Notes: generated by a model from the sequence alone, not told the origin. Counted from the first letter of the stretch, positions 1 to 5,347 are shown. The stretch is DNA of 5,768 nucleotides from JBEKJU01 sp050011095 (GCA_050011095.1 JBEKJU010000246.1:1-5768); one strand, 5' to 3'. A program made the numbers and translations.

Positions 1-123
1 AAAATCAATGATGTCAGGTAGATAGCACACCTATCCATAGAAGTCTAGAAATATAAATCATCAGGTATTTAAGCTACTTAGCCTCTATATGTGGATGATT
101 TCCAAATGCGTTTGCCCTGATTA
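1..123. other. AT-rich intergenic stretch, no gene seen
   Basis: No coding frame or RNA gene is recognisable. The heptamer tcaggta occurs at 14-20 and 61-67, which may be chance. Base composition differs sharply from the GC-rich helicase block, consistent with a junction or a regulatory upstream region of the toxin-antitoxin pair. Confidence 0.4.
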
Positions 124-158
124 ATATACCCTTGACGATATATACCTTATGAGGTATA
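124..158. promoter_or_regulatory. Probable antitoxin operator (inverted and direct half-sites)
   Basis: A 7-bp perfect inverted repeat, tatacct (141-147) and aggtata (152-158) around a 4-base centre, covers the promoter spacer and most of the -10 box. A further half-site atatacc lies at 124-130, repeating atatacc at 140-146 with a 16-base period and placing the -35 box between them. XRE-type antitoxins commonly repress their own operon by binding palindromes over the promoter, so this is the likely site for the product of 524-880. Binding is inferred. Confidence 0.6.
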
Positions 159-160
159 CT
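132..160 (+). promoter_or_regulatory. Sigma-70 promoter of the toxin-antitoxin operon
   Basis: A TTGACG box (132-137), a 17-base spacer and a TATACT box (155-160) form a near-consensus sigma-70 promoter at the end of an AT-rich stretch. The toxin ATG begins at 166, only 5 bases after the -10 box. The expected transcription start therefore falls on or next to the start codon, leaving no room for a Shine-Dalgarno sequence. The boxes are read directly; the start site is inferred from normal promoter geometry. Confidence 0.8.
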
Positions 161-165
161 ATAAA

Positions 166-534
166 ATGACGTGGGAGGTTGAATTCACTGATGAGTTAGG
201 TGAATGGTGGGGCGGCCTGACCGAGGAAGAACAAGAATCCGTGCGTGCCAGCGTTATGCTCGTTGAGACTTTCGGGCCCGGGCTTCCATATCCTCATTCC
301 AGCGATGTAGCTACGTCCAGGCACGGCAACATGCGTGAGTTACGTATCCAACATGCTGGCCGCCCTTATCGGGTATTCTACGCTTTCGACCCCCGCCGAT
401 GTGCCATCCTTCTGATCGGAGGCGACAAGACCGGAAACGACAGATGGTACGACATATACGTACCCATTGCAGATCGACTCTATGATGAGCACCTCGAGAC
501 TTTACGCAAGGAGGGTTTGATCCATGGCTCGTAA
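166..534 (+). CDS. HigB-type (RelE/ParE superfamily) toxin of a type II toxin-antitoxin system
   Basis: The 122-residue product is a small toxin of the RelE/ParE superfamily, in the phage-derived Gp49-like/HigB group. Family hallmarks are MTWEVEFTDE at the N-terminus, the MRELRI strand (56-61), RPYRVFYAFDP (66-76), GGDKTG (85-90) and DRWY (92-95), followed by a C-terminal helix. Full length matches the usual ~110-125 residues. Relatives of this group are generally mRNA-cleaving toxins acting at the ribosome; that activity is family knowledge and is not shown here. The ATG at 166 is chosen because relatives begin with the same MTWEVE-like strand, although it has no Shine-Dalgarno and lies 5 bases after the -10 box. 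The gene overlaps the antitoxin by 11 bases, in toxin-first order as in higBA. No damage is visible. Confidence 0.9.
   Translation: MTWEVEFTDELGEWWGGLTEEEQESVRASVMLVETFGPGLPYPHSSDVATSRHGNMRELRIQHAGRPYRVFYAFDPRRCAILLIGGDKTGNDRWYDIYVPIADRLYDEHLETLRKEGLIHGS
508..515 (+). promoter_or_regulatory. Ribosome binding site of the antitoxin
   Basis: AAGGAGGG lies 8 bases before the antitoxin ATG at 524, inside the end of the toxin gene. It is one of the strongest Shine-Dalgarno matches in the window and contrasts with the toxin, which has none. The difference would favour antitoxin over toxin synthesis from the same mRNA. Confidence 0.8.
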
Positions 535-880
535 ATTTGCCGAACTGGAAGCAAAGATGTCAGCACAGGCAATTGCTCGCTCTGACAAACAGTATAAGGA
601 GATGGCCGCCAAGCTGATGCCACTGCATGAACTGCGACGTGCAAGAGGGATGTCCCAGGAGACACTTGCCAAAGCGCTGCACATTAGACAGCCTAACGTA
701 GCAAAGATTGAGAAGCGTACTGATATCTACATCTCCACGCTACGCGGTGCAATCGAGGCAATGGGCGGTACTCTCGATATCATTGCCCGTTTCCCGGACG
801 GTAAGGTGAAGATTACGAACTTTTCTTCCATTGACAAGGACGAGACGGTCGTTTGCGACACAGGAGCCAGCACGCCATAG
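524..880 (+). CDS. HigA-type XRE-family antitoxin
   Basis: This 118-residue protein has a Cro/C1-type helix-turn-helix at about residues 34-77 (LHELRRARGMSQETLAKAL, then a recognition segment with RQPNVAKIEKR). It is followed by STLRGAIEAMGG and a short strand-rich tail (LDIIARFPDGKVKI), the pattern of antitoxins partnered with HigB-like toxins. The charged N-terminal helix (1-33) precedes the HTH. The ATG at 524 has a strong AAGGAGGG site at 508-515 with an 8-base gap, inside the toxin gene, and the genes overlap by 11 bases. It should neutralise the upstream toxin and repress the shared promoter, probably at the inverted repeat at 141-158. The last ~15 residues (from about DKDETVV) run past where I expect such antitoxins to end and may be an acquired tail. 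Confidence 0.9.
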   Translation: MARKFAELEAKMSAQAIARSDKQYKEMAAKLMPLHELRRARGMSQETLAKALHIRQPNVAKIEKRTDIYISTLRGAIEAMGGTLDIIARFPDGKVKITNFSSIDKDETVVCDTGASTP

Positions 881-957
881 ACGGGGTCCGGCAGGCAGCA
901 AACTACCCGCGGAGACCACATTCTTTGCCTTCAGGGGCGACAAAACTGCCCGCACGC

Positions 958-1103
958 TGTAGATTGCACAATACTTTTGACCCCCCATCCATGCGGAAAG
1001 GGAGAGTCTCAGTCGCACCGGGGCAACTGCAACGGCCAGCGCGGATGCCGAAAGGGGTCAGACGACTTGCGTAGAGGGGGTCAAAAGTACCTGACAATCT
1101 ACA
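958..1103. mobile_element. Short inverted-repeat element (MITE or insertion-sequence relic)
   Basis: Bases 958-985 and 1076-1103 are inverted copies matching at 23 of 28 positions: a 14-bp perfect block (tacttttgaccccc at 972-985 against gggggtcaaaagta at 1076-1089), 5 mismatches, then a 9-bp perfect block (tgtagattg against caatctaca). The 118-146 bp between the outer edges has no credible gene. A subterminal ggggtca at 1054-1060 echoes the terminal motif, as repeated transposase sites do in some insertion sequences. No target duplication is evident. The right end abuts the point where helicase homology begins, so this element or its parent probably removed the helicase 5' end. The IS family is not identified. 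Confidence 0.5.
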
Positions 1104-2689
1104 AGCAGGCGCGTCGTTTCAACTCCTATACCTTTGATGCATTTGCGAAGAACCTTGTGGATCGCTTTCGCGCGGCGATTCCAGCACCCTACCGCCCCCC
1201 GGCTGACTACCGTATCGTGATGCCCAGCAGGCAGGATTACGATGATTTTCTGGACAGCCACAATTTTCGAGGCGTGAACGCCCAGCAGCTGGAGCGCGAG
1301 ATCGCCAGGGCGCGATTGCCGGTCGCCGATGTAAGATCGGAGATCCGGCGCGCGGTCGCAGAGTATTGGCACGCCCAATACAACGACTACCACCATGTGC
1401 CGCTGTCGTTTTCGATGCTCAACCGGCTGGTAGAGTTGTTACTCCGGGCGAACCCATCGATCCTCAAAGCCCTTCATCTCACGTACCCCGTGGTGTTTCT
1501 TGATGAGTTTCAGGACACAACCTTCGCTCAGTTCCAGCTTCTGCGCACTGCATTCCGTGACAGCGGGGCAATCTTCACGGCCGTGGGCGATGACAAGCAG
1601 CGTATCATGGTGTGGGCGGGCGCTATGCCGGATGCTTTTGCCCAGCTCGAGCAACACTTCGGCGCGGAAAGGATCTCCCTCATCTCCAACTGGCGCTCGC
1701 ATGAGGATCTTGTCCGGATACAGCATGTCATCGCGTGCAGGATCGATCCCACCGTAGAAACGCCCGAAGCCCGCGCCGAACGCCTGGTTGACGGCGACGT
1801 TGCGGCGATATGGGAATGTGCGAGCGAGGACGAGGAAAGTATTTGCCTCGCGCAGTGGATCGAGCGCGAGGTGCAGGCGGGCAATGTGGAGCCGCACGAT
1901 GTCGCGATCCTCGTGCGCATGCGCGCTGATGAAGTGGAGGCCCGGCTCTCACCCGCATTCGAAGCGCGTGGCCTTAAGCTGCGAAACGTCGCCCGCAACG
2001 TGGGTGAAATAGCGATCCAGGACCTGCTTGGCGAGGATCTCACCCAGATGATTCTGCACCTGCTGCGGCTCGGCGCGGAAAAGAGAAGCCCTGAGAGCTG
2101 GAATGCTGCTTTGCGGGACTTGCTGTTTCTCGAAACAGTCGATACTGCCGATGAGGCAAGATTGCAGCGACTGCAGCAACGGCTTCAAAGATTTGTCCGC
2201 GAAATTCGGCGAGCAATGCGGCTTCTTGATCCGGTGCCGGGCTCTGCAGCCGAAGCCGCTCGCGCGGCCCTCGACTTCGTTGGTGCGCAGGTTCTGCGCC
2301 GCGCCTTTCCTTCGTATCAGCGCCAGTCTGATTTCGATCGCGTCTGGAACGGATTCGTGCTCCTGCTCAGGGAATGTCTGGAACACTCAGAAACATGGTC
2401 CGATGCACTGGATAAAGTCGAAGGACTGGGCCAGATCGCTCTCATGACGATCCACAAGAGCAAGGGGCTCGAATTTCACAGCATGATCTTCTACGGGCTC
2501 GACAACCAGACATGGTGGAGCCTCACACCCGACCGCATAGAGGAGCTGAACTCCTTCTTCGTGGCCTTTACCCGCGCGAAGCAGAGGGCCTTTTTCACGT
2601 TGTGCACTGATCGCGGCCGACCGGTGGTCTGGATTGAAAACCTTCTTGCTCCGGCCAGAGTCCGTCGCGTCCGTTTCCTTGGCGAATGA
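1091..2689 (+). CDS. UvrD/Rep-family superfamily 1 helicase, N-terminally truncated (probable pseudogene)
   Basis: The open frame shows superfamily 1A helicase motifs in order: a motif Ib-like TFDAFA (from 1130), motif II VVFLDEFQDT (DEFQDT at 1502-1519), motif III VGDDKQRIMVWAGA (from 1583), motif IV-like SNWRSHEDL (near 1690), motif V MTIHKSKGLEF (2444-2476) and motif VI VAFTRAK (2561-2581). Such enzymes use ATP to move on single-stranded DNA. The Q motif, Walker A (GxGKT) and motif Ia, normally roughly 100 residues before motif Ib, are absent. The sequence before ~1091 belongs to the inverted-repeat element. The frame stays open back to a TTG at 977, but that codon lies inside the element and has no ribosome binding site. 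Later in-frame starts (GTG 1157, ATG 1220) are also poorly supported. Without Walker A it should not hydrolyse ATP. Motif spacing and size recall Gabija GajB-like helicases, which is inference. The start given is where homology begins. Confidence 0.85.
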   Translation: MTIYKQARRFNSYTFDAFAKNLVDRFRAAIPAPYRPPADYRIVMPSRQDYDDFLDSHNFRGVNAQQLEREIARARLPVADVRSEIRRAVAEYWHAQYNDYHHVPLSFSMLNRLVELLLRANPSILKALHLTYPVVFLDEFQDTTFAQFQLLRTAFRDSGAIFTAVGDDKQRIMVWAGAMPDAFAQLEQHFGAERISLISNWRSHEDLVRIQHVIACRIDPTVETPEARAERLVDGDVAAIWECASEDEESICLAQWIEREVQAGNVEPHDVAILVRMRADEVEARLSPAFEARGLKLRNVARNVGEIAIQDLLGEDLTQMILHLLRLGAEKRSPESWNAALRDLLFLETVDTADEARLQRLQQRLQRFVREIRRAMRLLDPVPGSAAEAARAALDFVGAQVLRRAFPSYQRQSDFDRVWNGFVLLLRECLEHSETWSDALDKVEGLGQIALMTIHKSKGLEFHSMIFYGLDNQTWWSLTPDRIEELNSFFVAFTRAKQRAFFTLCTDRGRPVVWIENLLAPARVRRVRFLGE

Positions 2690-2694
2690 GGAGG
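2688..2694 (+). promoter_or_regulatory. Strong Shine-Dalgarno sequence without a matching start codon
   Basis: GAGGAGG overlaps the helicase stop (TGA 2687-2689), the usual position for translational coupling to the next gene. In the Abi_C frame no ATG, GTG or TTG follows at 5-12 bases; the first codons are ATT, GAT, CTC. A TTG at 2698 in another frame is only 3 bases away and opens 9 codons. The original Abi_C start may have been lost by mutation, leaving ATG 2751 in use, or an ATT start may be used. This decides how far the N-terminus extends. Confidence 0.4.
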
Positions 2695-2750
2695 CCATTG
2701 ATCTCTGGCTCAGCCCCCGTTCCGTGAATATAGACCAAACAGAGCTTAAG

Positions 2751-3554
2751 ATGGATATTCAAGACGTTGTCTATTGGCTGCAAGAAGGAGAAGAATGGAA
2801 CGCGGCTGAACTTCTCACTCAGTGCGATTTCAAGTACCATTATGTCGATACTGGGTTCTCCCTGAGTGGAGCACCCGACATCGACATAGTTGCTCTTGAT
2901 ATCCAAGCGCCGAGGCGGATTCTCGATCAGCTTTCAGGCAGATTTCATGAGCAGGTTGCGGCTATAGAAAACGCTATTGAAGACCTGGCAAGGGCCAGTC
3001 AATGTTATGTGCGTGATATCAACTGGGTGGCCAAAATTGGGGGGCCTCCGTCCCTTTCTGATTCCGGAATCGAACTTACCTTCGCAAAGCTCGATTCCGA
3101 GCACGTGCGCTCCGCTTGGAACAAGGCGTTATCTCGTAGAGCCACTGATCCTGATGGCGCAATCACGTCAGCGAAGACTTTGCTGGAAGCAGTTTGTAAG
3201 CACATTCTGAACCACTTAGGAGTCAAGTACCCACCAAATCAAGACATCGTTTCTCTGTATCACCTTGTGGCCGAACACCTGAGTCTTTCGCCCAACCAAC
3301 ACATTGACAAGAACCTCAAACGAGTCCTGGGAAGTTGTCAGGCGATAGTTACAGGCATTGCTTTCCTTCGCAACCAGCTGGGCGACGCACATTCGAAGGA
3401 CCCCGGTGGAGTCATGCCATCGAAGGCCGATGCGGAACTGGCCATAAATCTCGCAGGTGCTATGGCCACTTTCTTGGTGAAAACATCAGTGGATGGCAAG
3501 GAGCCAAGGGCCGAACAAGGCACTGCAGCCGACCCGGATAAATCGGGCGACTGA
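2751..3554 (+). CDS. Abortive infection family protein with Abi_C-type (HEPN-like) C-terminus
   Basis: The 267-residue product has a C-terminal half matching the abortive-infection C-terminal (Abi_C) family: DPDGAITSAKTLLEAVCKHI, then a helical stretch, then LGSCQAIVTGIAFLRNQLGDAH and a final AINLAGAMATFLVKT helix. R207 and H214 form an R-N-x5-H signature, the R-x(4-6)-H motif of HEPN RNases, suggesting RNA cleavage during phage infection. The N-terminal ~120 residues (VVYWLQEGEEW, HYVDTGFSLSG, RDINWV) occur in some relatives but have no function I can assign. ATG 2751 is chosen because the frame's upstream TTG (2634) lies inside the helicase gene and the GTG at 2724 has no ribosome binding site. 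The site before 2751 is itself weak (agag). The gene starts 61 bases after the helicase stop and is probably co-transcribed with its neighbours. Confidence 0.85.
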   Translation: MDIQDVVYWLQEGEEWNAAELLTQCDFKYHYVDTGFSLSGAPDIDIVALDIQAPRRILDQLSGRFHEQVAAIENAIEDLARASQCYVRDINWVAKIGGPPSLSDSGIELTFAKLDSEHVRSAWNKALSRRATDPDGAITSAKTLLEAVCKHILNHLGVKYPPNQDIVSLYHLVAEHLSLSPNQHIDKNLKRVLGSCQAIVTGIAFLRNQLGDAHSKDPGGVMPSKADAELAINLAGAMATFLVKTSVDGKEPRAEQGTAADPDKSGD

Positions 3555-3568
3555 CCTCTATCTATGCA

Positions 3569-3577
3569 CGGAAAGGA
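3569..3577 (+). promoter_or_regulatory. Ribosome binding site that decides the AbiJ-type gene start
   Basis: The sequence cggaaagga(g) just before 3578 provides an AAAGGAG core about 5 bases ahead of ATG 3582. It lies downstream of the alternative ATG at 3564 and so supports the shorter protein beginning MSDLSFIEK. Confidence 0.6.
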
Positions 3578-3581
3578 GCCG

Positions 3582-4382
3582 ATGTCTGATCTAAGCTTCA
3601 TCGAGAAGAGAAATCTTGAACGGTTGTTGGGGATGGAAAGTGGATACATTCTCAATTTCTCAAACAGAGAATTCGATGAGTTTGTCATAGACAGCGTGGG
3701 TAAAAGCATTTACGATTCGTCTGATCCGCACGGTGGCGGGTCGAAGGCAAAACGCCTCCGAGCTTTTTGGACGGCTGAGCCGAACCATGTTGTCGGAAAG
3801 CTCATTGCAGATCTGGTGGCTTATGCCGCCCAATTGTACTCGCCTCCTGACGCCGCTTTGCTTGAAACCGGTAAACGTATAGCAAGCAGACTACAGGAAA
3901 GCGGTGTTGTGCCCGAGATTGCCGTTATAACACCCAATGCTGAGACAAAGGATTTTGCTACATTAGCAAGGTCAGTGAGAGAGGCCATAGAAAAGAACGA
4001 GCCGGAGACCGGCTTGGACCGCCTTCACACATTTGTTGTGAGGTATGTGAAGGTTATATGTGAAAAGCACGGCATATCGACTGACCGAGGCAAGCCCCTT
4101 CACGCCCTTGTGGGCGAATACATAAAACGATTGAAAGAGAAAGGGCGCATTGAGTCAGAAATGACCGAACGAATTCTCAAGTCGAGCATTTCTACCCTCG
4201 AAGCTTTCAACCAAGTCCGCAACGAGCATAGCTTTGCGCATGATAACACCGCTTTGAATTATGAGGAGAGCCTTTTGATTTATAATCACGTCACCAGCTC
4301 CATTCGTTTTCTTGAAGCCGTTGAGCGTCTGGGTGCTACCCGTAAGATCGACTTCGATGAAGAGGACCTAAGACCAATGTAA
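3582..4382 (+). CDS. Abortive infection protein with AbiJ-type N-terminal domain and HEPN-like C-terminus
   Basis: The 266-residue product opens with LSFIEKRNLERLLGMESGY, then FSNREFDEFV, GGGSKAKRLRAFW and EPNHVVGKLIADL. This is the pattern of the AbiJ N-terminal domain (the AbiJ_NTD3 type, from memory of the family) at about residues 3-82. A linker follows, then a helical C-terminal domain from about residue 125 with an R-N-x5-H signature, R213 and H220 in VRNEHSFAH, matching the HEPN RNase motif. The expected role is a phage-triggered toxic RNase causing abortive infection; this comes from family knowledge. ATG 3582 is preferred over ATG 3564 because ggaaaggag ends 5 bases before it and the family alignment starts there. 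It follows the Abi_C gene by 27 bases in the same direction. The frame is intact. Confidence 0.85.
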   Translation: MSDLSFIEKRNLERLLGMESGYILNFSNREFDEFVIDSVGKSIYDSSDPHGGGSKAKRLRAFWTAEPNHVVGKLIADLVAYAAQLYSPPDAALLETGKRIASRLQESGVVPEIAVITPNAETKDFATLARSVREAIEKNEPETGLDRLHTFVVRYVKVICEKHGISTDRGKPLHALVGEYIKRLKEKGRIESEMTERILKSSISTLEAFNQVRNEHSFAHDNTALNYEESLLIYNHVTSSIRFLEAVERLGATRKIDFDEEDLRPM

Positions 4383-4392
4383 AGTGCAGCGA

Positions 4393-4443
4393 GGAGGTAA
4401 GGACGTTTTTCATTCGTTACCTTCTGGGTAACGCCCTGCCTCC
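4393..4443 (+). terminator. Composite hairpin after the Abi operon, possible end structure
   Basis: An inner perfect hairpin cgttacc-TTCTG-ggtaacg (4415-4433) is enclosed by an outer stem of ggaggtaagg (4393-4402) and ccctgcctcc (4434-4443), with one G-T pair and one mismatch. It begins 10 bases after the stop of the last Abi gene. No T-run follows, so it is not a textbook intrinsic terminator. It may protect the 3' end of the mRNA or mark a Rho-type end. Confidence 0.4.
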
Positions 4444-4448
4444 TGTCC

Positions 4449-4993
4449 CTATGTCACTATTACCATTTCAATTCCGGTTGGTGCAAGAACAAAAACAAAT
4501 TGATGGTAGGAGGAAGGAGGCCGGCACGAGTCTCGCAGGATCATGTCCTGAAAGTTACAAATGGAATTCCACGCCTTGCCATATCCTCGCGGCGGTCTCG
4601 GCCGTCAACGTCTACGCGTAGCCCATAATCGTCGCCGGCGAGCCGTGACCGGGGTGAAGCTGTGGAGGCGCAGACAGAGGCCCCTTGCGTATGCTCGCCT
4701 CGTCGGCCGCCCCTGCGACAATCTGCCACGTCTTTTTCCGCTTGATGCCAAATAGACGGGCGTCTGCGTCGGTTCCCTTGTTTTGCGCAGAGCTTTTGAG
4801 CCGGTGGGCCAGGGCGTTGGGGCAGGCTGCCATACGGGGTTTTCTGCACTGGCCCAAGATGAAGGGCCCCGCCTCGCCGTTCCTGCCTGCCTATCATGCG
4901 GGGGCGTCAGCCAGAGAGCCCCGGGATCATCAGGTCTGTCCGGTAGAGAAGCAGGATGAGGAGGTCATCGCCGGCCCTGGGCCGGTGACCCAT
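4449..4993 (-). pseudogene. Decayed tyrosine recombinase (phage-type integrase), catalytic-domain relic
   Basis: No frame is open throughout, but joined minus-strand frames follow the layout of a tyrosine recombinase catalytic domain. Near 4970-4925, DDLLILLLYRTDL resembles the helix before the catalytic TGLRISEL, here altered to TDLMIPGL, followed by a stop at 4907-4909. RPRMIGRQERRGGALH resembles RPxDIDxQxGxxxVLHGKG. After a frameshift near 4835, PRMAACPNALAHRLKS resembles the TVPxPxALAxxL region. Shifting back, MARRGIPFVTF (about 4586-4554) matches the helix after box II. A third frame ends with a remnant of the LGHSSLATTxRY region and TAG at 4449-4451. The catalytic arginine and HxxR are not recognisable, so it cannot be active. 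The N-terminal domain is missing. It would mark an old integration event beside the defence genes. The reading rests on pattern memory over a broken frame. Confidence 0.45.
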
Positions 4994-5027
4994 AGCTCAA
5001 CCATCCCCTTGGCTCCGTGAAGCGCAA

Positions 5028-5064
5028 TGGGGGAAGGCGCTCCCCTCGCAGCGCCATGCCCCCA
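5028..5064. repeat. Two-step GC-rich hairpin
   Basis: An outer stem tggggg (5028-5033) with ccccca (5059-5064) encloses an inner stem ggcgct (5036-5041) with agcgcc (5050-5055), around an 8-base loop and a small internal loop. It lies in a gene-free stretch between the recombinase relic and the palindrome at 5131. A weaker hairpin (gactcaga/tttgagtc) follows at about 5072-5100. Function is unknown; it may be part of an end structure of a lost gene or element. Confidence 0.45.
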
Positions 5065-5130
5065 AATTTAAGACTCAGAGGGTCGTTTCTTTTTTGAGTC
5101 GGATCGGCTGACCGAGGCGTATCCGGGCGG

Positions 5131-5166
5131 TTTCACAAAAATAGGGCTAGCCCTATTTTTGTGAAA
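5131..5166. terminator. Perfect 36-bp palindrome, probable bidirectional terminator
   Basis: The half-site tttcacaaaaatagggct is followed exactly by its reverse complement, giving 36 bases without a mismatch. A hairpin ATAGGG-CTAG-CCCTAT is followed by a run of T on either strand, as needed for intrinsic termination in both directions. It begins 2 bases past the stop of the minus-strand ORF 5169-5321 and would terminate that transcript. The GC part of the stem is short (6 bp), so the symmetry could alternatively be a protein-binding or element-end site. Confidence 0.6.
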
Positions 5167-5168
5167 GG

Positions 5169-5321
5169 TCAGTCTTCTATCTCTCCGGGGTTCAGGCCGA
5201 GCCTGGCGAAAATATCCGCTACAAGGCACCTGTCCTCATCCTGCCAGGCCACTTCTTCCTTACTCTCCTGACCCAGGTCAGGATCGAGATGCTTTTCCAC
5301 TGCCTTCCCAGCCATGTTCAT
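5169..5321 (-). CDS. Small acidic protein, 50 residues, unknown function
   Basis: A minus-strand frame of 50 codons runs from ATG 5319-5321 (or ATG 5313-5315) to TGA 5169-5171. It gives an acidic, hydrophilic protein starting MNMAGKAVEKHLDPDLGQE and ending DIFARLGLNPGEIED. The composition is natural for a soluble protein, with no membrane segment or cysteine motif, and the stop sits 2 bases before a perfect palindrome fit to be its terminator. I do not recognise the family. No good ribosome binding site precedes either ATG, and a TAA stands 11 codons upstream of the first. It may therefore be the C-terminal end of a larger gene broken by rearrangement, with upstream coding lost or frameshifted. 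Confidence 0.45.
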   Translation of the reverse strand: MNMAGKAVEKHLDPDLGQESKEEVAWQDEDRCLVADIFARLGLNPGEIED

Positions 5322-5347
5322 CAGCTTCGCCGGAGGAAGTAATACTT

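Noticed and set aside
740..1018. Minus-strand frame across the antitoxin end and the element
   Set aside because: It overlaps the antitoxin gene antisense and shows no family pattern.
977..1090. Coding sequence of the helicase from TTG 977
   Set aside because: These codons fall within the inverted-repeat element, show no helicase motif and have no ribosome binding site; the open frame here looks accidental.
1439..2386. Several long antisense and alternate frames within the helicase
   Set aside because: They are shadows of GC-rich coding sequence and carry no motifs, whereas the plus frame has ordered helicase motifs.
2634..2750. TTG at 2634 as start of the Abi_C gene, giving 306 residues
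   Set aside because: It lies inside the helicase coding region, lacks a ribosome binding site, and the first 39 residues look like out-of-frame helicase sequence. ATG 2751 is preferred.
3564..3581. ATG at 3564 as start of the AbiJ-type gene
   Set aside because: The ribosome binding site lies after it and serves ATG 3582, where family similarity begins.
4415..4433. Integron attC-like core around gttacc/ggtaac
   Set aside because: The sequence does not fit the RYYYAAC/GTTRRRY core pair and no integron integrase or cassette layout is present.
4561..5020. Plus-strand frames across 4561-4755 and 4685-5020 as genes
   Set aside because: No ribosome binding site or family pattern; the minus strand explains the region better as a recombinase relic.
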